Shown: positions 1 through 9,879 of the stretch, in pieces | How the letters are laid out: every line of letters begins with the position of its first letter | Position numbering within the stretch: the stretch's first letter is position 1 | Assembly (NCBI GenBank): GCA_964406465.1 | Contig: CAYORT010000005.1 | Span: forward strand, 62,001-126,000 | Direction of reading: 5' to 3' | DNA length: 64,000 bases | DNA from: JAHEZL01 sp964406465 | GTDB taxonomy: Bacteria > Bacteroidota > Bacteroidia > Flavobacteriales_C > GCA-002722245 | Made by a program: the position numbers and the translations under genes | The notes under the pieces: generated by a model | The model's database searches: none | Told to the model about the DNA's origin: nothing | What the model saw: only the letters and a program-made list of their open reading frames with translations

Positions 1-2299
1 CAACAATTCAAGTTTATTTTATCCAGCATCTTTAGACAAAGTAATTAGCGTTGGAGGTTCAGATACGATTGACAGAAAGTGGGTGTTCTCCAATACACCG
101 GGGGTTGGTAATGGAAGTAACTATAATGAGTTTGTCGACATGTTAGCGCCAAGTATGGTGATTTATGCTTGTACCAGTGGTAATACGTTTAATAAAATTG
201 GAGGAGGCACCTCATTTGCAGCTCCTATGGTAGCTGCAGCTGCGGCCCTAGCAAAGAAAATATATCCATCATACACGGCATTACAACTTGGTGAGTTGGT
301 AAAGAATTCGGTAGATAAAATTGATGGCATTCCATTCAATTCTACTTATGCAGGGAAAATAGGTACAGGTCGACTAAACGTCAATAATGTTTTAACACTT
401 GCAGGATTTCCAGGGTTTAGATTAGAAAACGCAATTCTTACCGATAACGAAGATTATGTCTTTGTTTCTGGTGATACCTTGAAGATTTCTGGATTAGTTA
501 CTAATTACTTGAGTGCAAGCTCAAATACTACAGTCTCTATTTCTAGTGCTTCGCCATATTTATCTCCACTTAATAGTTCAGTAAATATAGGGTCAGTAGC
601 GACTTTAGGAACAACGAATGTTAGTGGTAATTCGCTTACTTTTTTAATTAATGGAACTATTCCAAATAACACAGCAGCAATTGTTGTTGTGACTTTTACA
701 GATGGTGCTTATTCTGAATCTCAAGCGTTTAAGATTTTGTTAAATCCTAGTTATTTGAATATGGATGTGAACAATATTACTTTGTCTGTGGGTAACGACG
801 GTAAATTGGCTTATATGAGTGCTAGTCAGGTTAATGGTGCTGGTTTTACAAATAAAGGTAGTGCTTCGTATTTGTATTCGATGGGGTTTTTAGTTACCGA
901 TAAAACAAAAAATGTTTCTTATTCGGATATGGGAGATTTTGTTGCGGTTGAAAATGCATCCATCATTCAGCCAGGAGTTGAAGCAGATAAAGACATTAAC
1001 GGCACTGTGAACGATAATCCGGCAGGTGGCTCTAAATTAGGAATTACAGTTAAACATAAAACCTTGGGTTGGAATAGAACAGGGATGAAGGATTTTGTAA
1101 TTCAAGAATACAAAATCGTTAATACGAGTGGATCTGCTTTAGATAGTGTATTTGTGGGGCTGTATGCCGATTGGGATGTTGTTGATTACAGTCAAAATAT
1201 TGCAGATTTTGACACCACAAATAAAATTGCATTTGCATATGACGCAACTAACACTTTTGTTGGTACAAAGTCGTTGACAGGAAAATATAATGTGTCTCAT
1301 TATGCATTCAACAATAATGGCTCAAGCGGAAGTTTTAATTTGTACAATGCAGGCTTAACAGATGCTATTGCACATGCTTCAGTATCGAATGGTAATGCGA
1401 GAGCAATAGCTGGTGTAACTGATATCTCAAGCCTTATTGGCGAGGGCCCATTCAATATCCCTGTTGGTGATTCGATAACCGTAGCATTCGCTTTTGTTTA
1501 TGGGAGAAGTCAGAACGACCTCATTAATGTTGGAGCAATTGCAGACTCCATGTATACAACTATTCGATCGATTACTGTTGACACGGTAATAAATGTGGTG
1601 AAGTGCAATGGCGGCTCTGATGGTAGTGTTGCGCTTACAACAATTTATGGTGTGCCACCTTTTAAGTATCAGTGGAATGATTTATCTTATCAAACTACTT
1701 CTGCTGCTACCAATCTTGTGGCTGGCACTTATACTTGTCAAATAACCGATAAAGTATATAATAAGACAAATATTCTGGTGAATGTTGTAGAACCAAACAC
1801 ACCATTGGTTTTATCAGTTGTTGATTCAGTTGCCGTAAATGGAAATTGCAATGGATCTGCTACTGTGAGTGCTTCGGGTGGAATGCCAGGTTATACTTAT
1901 TTATGGAATGATAATTTACATCAAACTACTACTGCTGCAGGTAACTTATGTGCAAGTCAATACAGTATTGTTGTAACTGATACATGGGGTTGTAAAGACT
2001 CTGTGAAAGTGATTGTGGAAGACGTGACTTCTGTTAATGACTTGAAAGTAAATGTTAAAGTAATTCCCAATCCGGCAGATGATAATGCTGTTATATTTAT
2101 TGAGGCATTTGAAAATGAAAATTTAACAGTTGGGATTTATGATGAAGCCGGAAGATTAGTGCATGATTATGTGCATTCTTCTTTAAATAATTCTTCATCA
2201 CATGTGCTTAAAGTAAGTGAATTAAGTTCGGGTACCTACTTCATTAAAGTTAACAATAGTGGAAGCAGCAGTTATTACAAGTTGGTCGTGACACATTAG
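1..2299 (+). CDS. Secreted S8 (subtilisin-like) peptidase with SprB-type repeats and T9SS sorting domain, 5' partial
   Basis: The reading frame is open from base 2 and runs in from outside the window, so the first visible GTG (83) is internal. The catalytic-serine motif GTSFAAP is visible (Ser codon 212-214); the Asp and His motifs lie upstream of the window. After the protease domain come about 350 residues of beta-rich sequence, then two short SprB-like repeats at roughly 1585-2030 (pattern CNGGSDGSV...Y.W...GTY...ITD). The C-terminus is a type A sorting domain (IPNPADDNAVI ... SSGTYFIKV), which sends proteins through the T9SS to the cell surface or medium. It is a tandem paralogue of the next gene, with which it shares domain order. 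Family call is firm; the substrate is unknown. Confidence 0.9.
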   Translation, partial: NNSSLFYPASLDKVISVGGSDTIDRKWVFSNTPGVGNGSNYNEFVDMLAPSMVIYACTSGNTFNKIGGGTSFAAPMVAAAAALAKKIYPSYTALQLGELVKNSVDKIDGIPFNSTYAGKIGTGRLNVNNVLTLAGFPGFRLENAILTDNEDYVFVSGDTLKISGLVTNYLSASSNTTVSISSASPYLSPLNSSVNIGSVATLGTTNVSGNSLTFLINGTIPNNTAAIVVVTFTDGAYSESQAFKILLNPSYLNMDVNNITLSVGNDGKLAYMSASQVNGAGFTNKGSASYLYSMGFLVTDKTKNVSYSDMGDFVAVENASIIQPGVEADKDINGTVNDNPAGGSKLGITVKHKTLGWNRTGMKDFVIQEYKIVNTSGSALDSVFVGLYADWDVVDYSQNIADFDTTNKIAFAYDATNTFVGTKSLTGKYNVSHYAFNNNGSSGSFNLYNAGLTDAIAHASVSNGNARAIAGVTDISSLIGEGPFNIPVGDSITVAFAFVYGRSQNDLINVGAIADSMYTTIRSITVDTVINVVKCNGGSDGSVALTTIYGVPPFKYQWNDLSYQTTSAATNLVAGTYTCQITDKVYNKTNILVNVVEPNTPLVLSVVDSVAVNGNCNGSATVSASGGMPGYTYLWNDNLHQTTTAAGNLCASQYSIVVTDTWGCKDSVKVIVEDVTSVNDLKVNVKVIPNPADDNAVIFIEAFENENLTVGIYDEAGRLVHDYVHSSLNNSSSHVLKVSELSSGTYFIKVNNSGSSSYYKLVVTH

Positions 2300-2351
2300 G
2301 AGATAACCTTCTAGGTAATTAAACGTACAATGATTTGTAATCACAATCTTT

Positions 2352-5300
2352 ATGTTATGTAAAAGGGTTATCCCTCTTTTATTTCTTGTTGTACTGTATA
2401 GTCCTTTATTCTCGCAAGTTGGCGGTTTGAAGGGAAATTCCTCCTATTTTAAAATGCCTTCCAATATTAAGGTAGAGGACTTTTTAGATAAACACGTGAT
2501 CTTCAAAGTGAATGGCGCTGGAAAATCTCTCATAAAAAGTAATCAAATTGAAAACATTGATTTACAGAAAATGTTGGGTATAATTTCAGGTACGATTACT
2601 CGAAAATTCCCAAAGCATTATCCTTCCGACTTCTCGGCACATGGTTTTGTGAGAAATCCGAACGAAAACTCAGTAGATTTATCACTCATTTTTGAAATTG
2701 AATATCAAGGCAATTATTCTGTAGAGCAGGTCATCAATCAATTGTATTCTATTGGAATTGTTGAATACGCAGAGCCAATTTATATTCCAAAGTTATTGTA
2801 TAGCATAAATGATCCATTGGCATTTAATGCTTATTATCTCGATATGGTTCAGGCTTATGCTGCCTGGGATGTTCAGAAAGGTGATACAAATATCGTGATT
2901 GGTATTGTAGATACAGGTGTAGATATTTTGCATCCCGATATACAGGACAACATTAAGCATAATTATAAAGATCCTATAGATGGTATAGACAACGATTTGG
3001 ATGGGAAAGTTGATAATTTCAGCGGTTGGGATTTAGGAGAAGATGATAATGATCCAACACCAACAGCTGGTGGGTATCACGGACTCTGGGTTGCGGGCTG
3101 TGCGGCGGCGGTTCCCAATAATAATTCCATGGGAGCAGGTGTTGGTTTTAACACGAAGATTTTGCCCATTAAGATAACTAACTCTGCGGGGTATTTAACA
3201 GCGGCTTATGATGGAATTGTTTATGCGGCCGACCATGGGTGTAAAGTTATAAATGCGTCTTGGGGAAGTTCGGGGGCATATTCAATGTATAATCAAGAGG
3301 TAATTAATTATGCTGCTATAAACAAAGGTTGTATTATAGTAGCAGCTGCAGGAAATGATAATAATAAGGGTTTGTTTTATCCAGCCTCATACGAAAATGT
3401 TGTGAGTGTTGGGGGTACAGAGCAAAATGATCAAAAGTGGGTTAATTCAGTGAGCAATGGATCAAATTTTAATGATCGAGTAGATATTTGTGCGCCATCA
3501 AAAGCAATTTGGACCACGTATCAAGGTGGTAGTTACATTAAAATTGGAGGAGGTACCTCATTTGCCTCTCCACAAGTTGCTGCTGGTGCAGCTTTGGTAT
3601 GGGCTCAATTTCCTAGCTACACAGCAGCACAGGTGGTAGCACGAATAAAATGTACAGCTGATGACTTATATAGTATTCCATTCAATCAGACATATGCCGG
3701 ACAACTTGGAACAGGACGATTGAATGTATACACAGCCCTTACTAAGGCAGCAGCTCCTTATGTTGGTCCGGTTAAAATTTATAGTGATAATGGTGTTATG
3801 GCAGTAGGTGATACCGTTGCATTTTGGATTGACTTGCAAAATTACTTATCAACGGCTTCTTCAGTTAATGCTACGATATCTACTGAAAATGAAAATGTTT
3901 TACTGCTGGACTCAACTGCTAATTACGGTGGATTTGGAACATTAGAATCTAAGAAAGGAGATGTGCCATATAGAATGATAGTGTTAGGCACTGCAGCGCA
4001 AAATGAAGTTGTTTTTTTCATGGTTACTATTACAGATGTTACACATACTTGGAAAGAAGCTATTTCAATTAATATTAATAGAGATTATTTAGACATTGAT
4101 AAAAATTTGATCCAAACCTCCTTAACAAGTATTGGAACTGTAGGATATAATTACGCTAAGCAGGGAAGCGGATTTCGTTACAATAATTCTTCTTCGGCAA
4201 TCTATGAAATGGGTATTGTTGTAGCAACAGATAGTGTTCATTTATCATCAGCGAGAGAATTTGATTTCAATACAGAGTTTGCTGTGAAAACGAATACTAA
4301 AGGGGAGTCTGATTTCGATGTAGAAACTAATTTTAATGATGAGTTTGCAAACGTGAATAAACTCAATATCTCTCTCAATCAGAAAAGTATGATGTGGACT
4401 AGTTCTGGCAATAACAAATATGTTATTCTTGAATATTGTATAAAGAACAATGGTGTTAGTGATTTGAATGATGTATATGTTGGTATGTATACCGATTTCG
4501 ATATTATCGATAGAAACACAAATAAGGCAGGGTATGTATCATCTAAACGTTTGGGGTATGCTTATAGAGATGGAAGCGCATATTATGGCGTACAAATGCT
4601 AAGTAATGAAAGTCCGTTCTTTTACGCTTTTAATAATGATGGAACGGGCGGCAGTATAAAAACAAATGACGGATTTAGTTCTGCAGAGCAATTTATTTCA
4701 ATGAAAAATGGTTTGGCAAGAACATCTGCAACTTATGGAGATGTTTCAACAATGATAGGAGCAGGTTCGCTCAATATTTCTGCAGGTGATTCTATTTGGG
4801 TTGCCTTTGCATTGGTGGCTGGCGATGATTTAAATGATATAACCACAAGTGCGAGTAATGCGCTCTTGAAATACAAGGAGATTAGAAGTGTATCTGTTAC
4901 CCTCGATTATTTATCCGACATTTCATGTTATGGGGCAAATGATGGAAATATTTCTATGTCATTGAGTAAAGGAAAACAACCTTATAAGGTAACTTGGACT
5001 AATTTACCAGGAATAACAACATCTTCACTTAGTGGTTTATCGAAGGGAACTTATCAGGCTCGTATTATAGATAAACTTAATTTTGAAGTGTATAAAACCT
5101 TTACCATTAACGAACCAGCTAAATTAGTGGTAGAGAAATTATCTATAACAGATGTAGCTTGTTTTGGAAAGAAAACAGGACAGGTTGAATATAAGATTAC
5201 TGGAGGAACACCTTCTTATTATTTTAATTGGAATAATCCAACCATTGCAAGTGTTGAAAAACCAGGCTTACCTGCAGGTGTTCATTATTTAACCATCGCC

Positions 5301-5867
5301 GACGCCAATGGCTGTAAAATTACCGATACGGTTAAGATTAGTCAGCCTACAATTCTTGCTGCAAACACTTTCGCTACAGATGATTCAACAGGATCTTCTA
5401 CAGGTAAGGGAATTGTATCTGTGAGTGGAGGAGTTGTGCCTTATTCGTATTTGTGGGATGACGCTGGTTCGTCAACAGATTCTTTGGTGAATAATTTATC
5501 GGCTGGCACCTATACAGTAAATGTAGTGGATAAAAATTTGTGCACTTTAACGAAAACCATAACAATAAAGAATTTGAGTAGTAAGAATACGGTGTTTACC
5601 TATGGTTCAAAGTCAAGTTTAAAGGCATTTCCAAATCCGGCATCTAGCTATTTTATTTTGGAATTTGAATTGGAGAAACCCGGCATAATCGATTTGTCTA
5701 TATATGATGAAGGAGGGAAACAAGTGAAAAAAGTGATTTCAGGTCATTATTACCAAGGAAATTATAAAGTATTGGTATATACCGACGACTTAAGCAGTGG
5801 ATATTATTTTTATGCATTGAAAGAGGAGGAAGCGGGTTCATCTGGAAAACTCAGTGTTGTTAAGTAG
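2352..5867 (+). CDS. Secreted S8 peptidase with SprB-type repeats and T9SS sorting domain (1171 aa)
   Basis: A signal peptide occupies residues 1-22 (hydrophobic core, SQ cleavage region). A propeptide-like segment follows, then the peptidase S8 domain with Asp187 (IVDTGVD), His243 (HGLWVAG) and Ser403 (GTSFASP). The triad residues are present, but the usual HGTHVAG reads HGLWVAG, so the histidine loop is unusual. Residues about 850-1080 hold three SprB-like repeats (CYGANDGNIS, CFGKKTGQVE, and a degenerate third). The last about 75 residues form a T9SS type A sorting domain (FPNPASSYF ... LSSGYYFYAL). It lies 52 bp after the upstream paralogue and may be co-transcribed with it. It is probably an exported surface protease; substrate unknown. 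Confidence 0.92.
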   Translation: MLCKRVIPLLFLVVLYSPLFSQVGGLKGNSSYFKMPSNIKVEDFLDKHVIFKVNGAGKSLIKSNQIENIDLQKMLGIISGTITRKFPKHYPSDFSAHGFVRNPNENSVDLSLIFEIEYQGNYSVEQVINQLYSIGIVEYAEPIYIPKLLYSINDPLAFNAYYLDMVQAYAAWDVQKGDTNIVIGIVDTGVDILHPDIQDNIKHNYKDPIDGIDNDLDGKVDNFSGWDLGEDDNDPTPTAGGYHGLWVAGCAAAVPNNNSMGAGVGFNTKILPIKITNSAGYLTAAYDGIVYAADHGCKVINASWGSSGAYSMYNQEVINYAAINKGCIIVAAAGNDNNKGLFYPASYENVVSVGGTEQNDQKWVNSVSNGSNFNDRVDICAPSKAIWTTYQGGSYIKIGGGTSFASPQVAAGAALVWAQFPSYTAAQVVARIKCTADDLYSIPFNQTYAGQLGTGRLNVYTALTKAAAPYVGPVKIYSDNGVMAVGDTVAFWIDLQNYLSTASSVNATISTENENVLLLDSTANYGGFGTLESKKGDVPYRMIVLGTAAQNEVVFFMVTITDVTHTWKEAISININRDYLDIDKNLIQTSLTSIGTVGYNYAKQGSGFRYNNSSSAIYEMGIVVATDSVHLSSAREFDFNTEFAVKTNTKGESDFDVETNFNDEFANVNKLNISLNQKSMMWTSSGNNKYVILEYCIKNNGVSDLNDVYVGMYTDFDIIDRNTNKAGYVSSKRLGYAYRDGSAYYGVQMLSNESPFFYAFNNDGTGGSIKTNDGFSSAEQFISMKNGLARTSATYGDVSTMIGAGSLNISAGDSIWVAFALVAGDDLNDITTSASNALLKYKEIRSVSVTLDYLSDISCYGANDGNISMSLSKGKQPYKVTWTNLPGITTSSLSGLSKGTYQARIIDKLNFEVYKTFTINEPAKLVVEKLSITDVACFGKKTGQVEYKITGGTPSYYFNWNNPTIASVEKPGLPAGVHYLTIADANGCKITDTVKISQPTILAANTFATDDSTGSSTGKGIVSVSGGVVPYSYLWDDAGSSTDSLVNNLSAGTYTVNVVDKNLCTLTKTITIKNLSSKNTVFTYGSKSSLKAFPNPASSYFILEFELEKPGIIDLSIYDEGGKQVKKVISGHYYQGNYKVLVYTDDLSSGYYFYALKEEEAGSSGKLSVVK

Positions 5868-5930
5868 TGGATTTAATTTTCTTTTATCCTCAATCTTTTT
5901 TTTTAACTTTCGGAAAAATTTAATGACATT

Positions 5931-6491
5931 ATGAATATTACAGGAATTTTTGCAATCAGTGGTAAACCGGGTTTATTCAAAAGTATAGCGCAAAGTAAGC
6001 ATGGGGTGATTGTAGAATCATTGACCGATGGGAAACGATTTAATGCTTATACTACATACAAAGTAAGTGCACTTGAAGATATTACAGTTTTTTCTGTAGA
6101 TGAAGACATTACTCTATTGGAGGTGTTTACCAAGATTGCTGAAAACGAAAATTATAAAGCAGTAGCAATAGCTGATTCAGCATCAAAGGAAGAACTAAGA
6201 AAATATTTCGCTTCCGTAGTGCCAAATTATGATGCAGATAGAGTCTATGATTCTGATATTAAAAAGATTATCAAATGGTACAATCAATTACACCAAAACA
6301 ATAGAATTAAGCCAGTTTCTGAAGCCAAAGAGGAAGTAAAAGAAGAAGTTGCTAAAGCTGAAGAAAAGCCCGCTAAAGCTCCAAAAGCAGCTAAGCCGAA
6401 GGCAGCTAAAGAGCCAAAGGCAGAAGTAGCTGCAAAGGAAGCAAAGCCAACAGCAAAGAAGAAGGCTCCGGCAAAGAAGAAGGCTGAGTAA
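5931..6491 (+). CDS. DUF5606-family protein with lysine/alanine/proline-rich tail
   Basis: The 186-residue protein begins MNITGIFAISGKPGLFK, the hallmark of the Bacteroidota DUF5606 family. The globular part spans about residues 1-130. From about residue 135 the sequence is almost entirely Lys, Ala, Pro and Glu (repeats such as KAPKAAKPKAAKEPK), like a histone-H1-type basic tail. Such a tail could bind nucleic acid; that is inference, and the family has no established function that I know of. There is no signal peptide, so it is cytoplasmic. A strong hairpin terminator follows and separates it from convergent murB. Confidence 0.85.
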   Translation: MNITGIFAISGKPGLFKSIAQSKHGVIVESLTDGKRFNAYTTYKVSALEDITVFSVDEDITLLEVFTKIAENENYKAVAIADSASKEELRKYFASVVPNYDADRVYDSDIKKIIKWYNQLHQNNRIKPVSEAKEEVKEEVAKAEEKPAKAPKAAKPKAAKEPKAEVAAKEAKPTAKKKAPAKKKAE

Positions 6492-6511
6492 TTAAGATAT
6501 ATTGAATTTGT

Positions 6512-6543
6512 AAAAGGCATTAGTGAACAAACTAATGCCTTTT
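6512..6543. terminator. Bidirectional intrinsic terminator
   Basis: A perfect 13-bp stem (AAAAGGCATTAGT at 6512-6524 with ACTAATGCCTTTT at 6531-6543) has a 6-nt loop and T tracts on both strands. It sits between the convergent DUF5606 and murB genes and can serve both. Confidence 0.85.
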
Positions 6544-6547
6544 TATT

Positions 6548-7561
6548 TTAGAAGATATTTACTTCGCGTTCTAGGTGGACGTCAAAAGTCTTTTTGATGG
6601 ATTCTATAATAAGTTCTGATAAATGGTAAATTTCTTCACCTTTTGCCTTACCATAATTTACCAGCACTAAAGCTTGGTTTTTGTGAACACCGCATTCCCC
6701 CATAACCTTGCCTTTCCAACCAGCTTTTTCAATCAACCACCCTGCAGCTAATTTTACTTGATCGCCGTTAGGATATGAACTAATATCGGGGTATTGTGCT
6801 TTGATTTTTTCGAAGTGTTCTTTAGTAACCACCGGATTTTTAAAGAAGCTTCCTGCATTGCCAATTTCATCTGGATTGGGCAATTTAGATCGACGTATAT
6901 TGCAAACAGCTTCGCTAATCGCTTGTACAGAAAGTTCTTTTACTCCCATGCGATCTAGTTCAATTTGTATTTGTCCATAATCGGTTCTAAAAACAGGCTT
7001 TTTACGCAATCTAAAGGTTACTGAACTTATGAAATATTGTCCCTTTAATTCGCTTTTAAAAACACTTTCACGGTAGCCAAATTTGCATTCTTCTAATGAG
7101 AAAGTTCTTTTAGTGCCAGTTTGCATGTGAATGGCTTCACATTCAAAAAAAGTGTCTTTAAGTTCAACACCGTAAGCACCAATATTTTGAATTGGTCCGG
7201 CACCCACACTTCCAGGTATTAAAGACAAATTTTCAATTCCTGAATAATTTTTATGGATACAATACAAAACGAAGTCATGCCAAATTTCGCCAGCAGCACT
7301 TTTTATGTAAGCATAATCTTGGTCTTCCTTAATAATGTTGATTCCTTTTAAATTGTTCTTGATGAGTAGGCCATCAAAATTTTTGGTGAAGAGCATATTG
7401 CTTCCTCCCCCCATAATTAAGGTTTCGTATTGTTTTGTATAGCCTTTGTTGATGAGCTCTATTAGTTCTTGTTCTGTTGAGATTTCTGTAAAGTGACTAC
7501 AGGTTGCTTCAATATGAAAAGTATTGAAGTTTAGGAGCGAAACATTTGTTTTTATTGTCAT
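6548..7561 (-). CDS. murB: UDP-N-acetylenolpyruvoylglucosamine reductase MurB
   Basis: MurB uses NADPH and FAD to reduce UDP-GlcNAc-enolpyruvate to UDP-MurNAc, the second committed step of peptidoglycan precursor synthesis in the cytoplasm. The FAD-binding segments are visible at GGGSN (51-55) and GSVGAGPIQNIGAYG (about 117-131). Catalytic signatures include Y163-R164 (YRESVFK), Ser238 in GSFFKNP, and a glutamate in the C-terminal EREVNIF segment. Length (337 aa) and the presence of the tyrosine-loop region match the long type I (E. coli-like) enzyme. It is transcribed alone, divergent from the glycosyltransferase pair. Confidence 0.96.
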   Translation of the reverse strand: MTIKTNVSLLNFNTFHIEATCSHFTEISTEQELIELINKGYTKQYETLIMGGGSNMLFTKNFDGLLIKNNLKGINIIKEDQDYAYIKSAAGEIWHDFVLYCIHKNYSGIENLSLIPGSVGAGPIQNIGAYGVELKDTFFECEAIHMQTGTKRTFSLEECKFGYRESVFKSELKGQYFISSVTFRLRKKPVFRTDYGQIQIELDRMGVKELSVQAISEAVCNIRRSKLPNPDEIGNAGSFFKNPVVTKEHFEKIKAQYPDISSYPNGDQVKLAAGWLIEKAGWKGKVMGECGVHKNQALVLVNYGKAKGEEIYHLSELIIESIKKTFDVHLEREVNIF

Positions 7562-7609
7562 GAACTAAAGGTAAATATGAATATATTTATACTCCCTCAA
7601 ATGATTTAT

Positions 7610-7617
7610 TATTTTTG
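7610..7617 (+). promoter_or_regulatory. Possible -7 box for the glycosyltransferase pair
   Basis: TATTTTTG matches the Bacteroidota -7 consensus TAnnTTTG and lies 18 bases before the TTG start at 7635. No clear TTTG/TTG -33 element sits at the expected distance, so the call is tentative. Confidence 0.35.
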
Positions 7618-7634
7618 CACAAATTGAAGTTGAT

Positions 7635-8759
7635 TTGAAAAAGATTGTTGTCTCGGTTATTAATGATTTAAGCACTGATCAGCGTGTTCATCGCCACTGC
7701 GATACATTGGTTAAATTGGGGTATGAGGTATTGTTGGTGGGTAGAAAATTACCTAACAGTTTGCCATTAAAAGAAAGAAGCTATTCTACCAAAAGAATGA
7801 ATTTATTGTTTAAGCGAGGGGCTTTGTTTTATGCGGAATACAATCTTCGCTTGTTTTTCTTTTTGATGTTCAATCGATTTGATGGTTTGTTAAGTAATGA
7901 TTTAGATACTTTGTTAGCCAATTTTCTTGCAGCAAAATTAAAGCGAAAACCATTGGTATACGATAGTCATGAGTATTTTCTAGAAGTGCCAGAATTAATG
8001 GAGAGGCCAGCTGTTAAGAAAGTTTGGGGTTTTATTGAAAGATTTATTTTTCCAAAGTTAGACTACGTTTTTACTGTAAACGATTCAATTGCTAATTTGT
8101 ATCATTCGCAATATGGTAATAAGGTTGGTATTGTAAGAAATCTTCCTTTCAAAAAAAATATACCAACAATTACTAGAAAAGAACTTGGCCTGCCTGAGGA
8201 CAAAAAAATTATTTTGTTGCAAGGCGCAGGAATCAATAAGGATAGGGGGGCGGAAGAAATAGTAGAAGCGATGTACTTCATGCATAGTGATCAAGTGATA
8301 TTTCTAATCATTGGTTCGGGTGACGTAATTCCTGAGTTGGAAGATAAAATTTGGCGACATGGATTGAGTGACAAAGTATTTTTAAAAGGAAAGATGCCGA
8401 TGGATGAATTAATAAAATATACATCAGTAGCCGATTTGGGCGTGTCTATGGATAAGGATACTAATTTGAATTATAGATATAGTTTACCGAACAAGTTATT
8501 CGATTATATCCAGTGTGGAGTTCCTGTATTCGCATCAAACCTTATTGAAGTAAGAAAAGTCATTGAAGATTATAGCGTTGGTTATATTGCTTCTAATCAC
8601 GAACCAAGTTACCTAGGAAATAGATTTCTTGAGATATTTGAGGATGAAGCCACTTTAAATCTTTATAAGGAGAATGCGAAGAAAGCTGCAGAGGAATTGT
8701 GTTGGGAGAATGAGAAAGTAAAGTTTGAACAAATTATAAGTAATGCCTTTCAATCGTAA
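7635..8759 (+). CDS. Glycosyltransferase, family 4-like (GT-B fold)
   Basis: The 374-residue cytoplasmic enzyme starts at TTG. The start is chosen because the conserved N-terminal GT4 segment (KKIVVSVINDLSTDQRVHR) begins directly there and no in-frame ATG occurs before residue 45. The N-terminal half holds YDSHEYFLEVPEL, typical of this subfamily. The C-terminal GT1/GT4 nucleotide-sugar domain shows LLQGAGINKDRGAEEIVEAM, then LPNKLFDYIQCGVPVFAS near residues 280-300. It overlaps the next glycosyltransferase gene by 17 bp, so the two are translated from one message and probably act on the same glycan. Donor and acceptor cannot be predicted. Confidence 0.85.
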   Translation: MKKIVVSVINDLSTDQRVHRHCDTLVKLGYEVLLVGRKLPNSLPLKERSYSTKRMNLLFKRGALFYAEYNLRLFFFLMFNRFDGLLSNDLDTLLANFLAAKLKRKPLVYDSHEYFLEVPELMERPAVKKVWGFIERFIFPKLDYVFTVNDSIANLYHSQYGNKVGIVRNLPFKKNIPTITRKELGLPEDKKIILLQGAGINKDRGAEEIVEAMYFMHSDQVIFLIIGSGDVIPELEDKIWRHGLSDKVFLKGKMPMDELIKYTSVADLGVSMDKDTNLNYRYSLPNKLFDYIQCGVPVFASNLIEVRKVIEDYSVGYIASNHEPSYLGNRFLEIFEDEATLNLYKENAKKAAEELCWENEKVKFEQIISNAFQS

Positions 8760-9879
8760 AGTACATCTGGTTTCCTTTGCTGTTCCATTTCCGCCAAATT
8801 ATGGAGGAGTAATCGATGTATACTACAAAATTGCTCAATTGAAATCACTAGGTGTATCAGTAATTTTGCACGCCTTTACGTATGGAAGTCGCCAAATGGA
8901 AGACACATCCTCATTGTGCGAAAAGGTATACTATTATGAAAGAAAGAGGAGTTTCTTTGATCAATTTTCAAGTTTGCCTTTTATTGTGAAATCAAGAGAT
9001 CATAAAGATTTGCTTGTTAATCTATCTAAAGACAATCATCCTATATTGTTTGAGGGACTTCATACCACCTATTTTATTAATCATCCCGCATTAAGAGAGA
9101 GACGAAAATTCTTAAGAATGCACAACATTGAAAGTGATTATTATTTTCACTTATATATGGCCGAAAAAAGATGGTTGAATAAAATTTTCTTTCTTCTAGA
9201 ATCGAAGAAGTTGAAACGATACGAAGATAGGGTTTTAGCGCAGCAAGGTATTAGTATATTGGCTATTTCAGAGAAAGATCAGAACTATCTTAAAGGCAAA
9301 TTTGGTAATTCACATTTTATTGGGGCTTTTCATTCTTTTACTGAAGTTGTGTCTCAAATTGGACGAGGTAATTTTGCTTTTTATCATGGTAAATTAGATG
9401 TTGCTGAAAATAATGAGGCGGCGATTTTTCTGGTAAATGAGGTCTTTAGTAAAGTTGGTTATCCCTTGATTATTGCTGGTGCTAATCCAAGTGCTGAATT
9501 GGTTAAAGTTGTATCACAATTAAAGCATGTGCAAATTAAATCTGATTTAAATACAGCCGAGATTCATACTCTGCTCAAAGATGCTCAAATTAATGTTTTG
9601 CCTACTTTTCAAAGTACAGGTGTAAAACTTAAACTGCTTTCGGCCTTATTTTCTGGTCGCTTTTGTTTGGTAAATGACATGATGGTGGCGGGCACATCAC
9701 TTCAGGGTTTTTGCAGAATTGCAAATAGTACTGAAGAGTGGATAGCAGCCATCGATGAATTGCGTGAAAAAGAATTCAGCGTTCAACATATTGCTGAAAG
9801 AAAGCAGATAGAGGGAAGCAGTTTTTCTAATGAAGCGAATGCGAAAAACCTCTATGCGTTGTTGTTTCCTTCTTCGTAA
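8743..9879 (+). CDS. Putative glycosyltransferase (GT-B type)
   Basis: A 378-residue protein with an N-terminal glycosyltransferase-like opening (VHLVSFAVPFPPNYGGVIDVYYK) in which the PNYGG loop is typical of GT4 enzymes. The C-terminal half contains FYHGKLDVAENNEAA, LIIAGANPS and a STGVKLKLLSALFSGRF segment that corresponds to the donor-binding region. The start overlaps the end of the upstream glycosyltransferase, suggesting coupled translation. The 3' end overlaps the convergent ftsE-like gene by 28 bp, leaving no room for a terminator. Confidence 0.78.
   Translation: MPFNRKVHLVSFAVPFPPNYGGVIDVYYKIAQLKSLGVSVILHAFTYGSRQMEDTSSLCEKVYYYERKRSFFDQFSSLPFIVKSRDHKDLLVNLSKDNHPILFEGLHTTYFINHPALRERRKFLRMHNIESDYYFHLYMAEKRWLNKIFFLLESKKLKRYEDRVLAQQGISILAISEKDQNYLKGKFGNSHFIGAFHSFTEVVSQIGRGNFAFYHGKLDVAENNEAAIFLVNEVFSKVGYPLIIAGANPSAELVKVVSQLKHVQIKSDLNTAEIHTLLKDAQINVLPTFQSTGVKLKLLSALFSGRFCLVNDMMVAGTSLQGFCRIANSTEEWIAAIDELREKEFSVQHIAERKQIEGSSFSNEANAKNLYALLFPSS

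Noticed and set aside
6284..6520. Minus-strand open frame of 78 codons with Ala/Phe-rich product
   Set aside because: It is the reverse of the Lys/Ala-rich tail of the DUF5606 gene and contains the terminator region; no protein family features.
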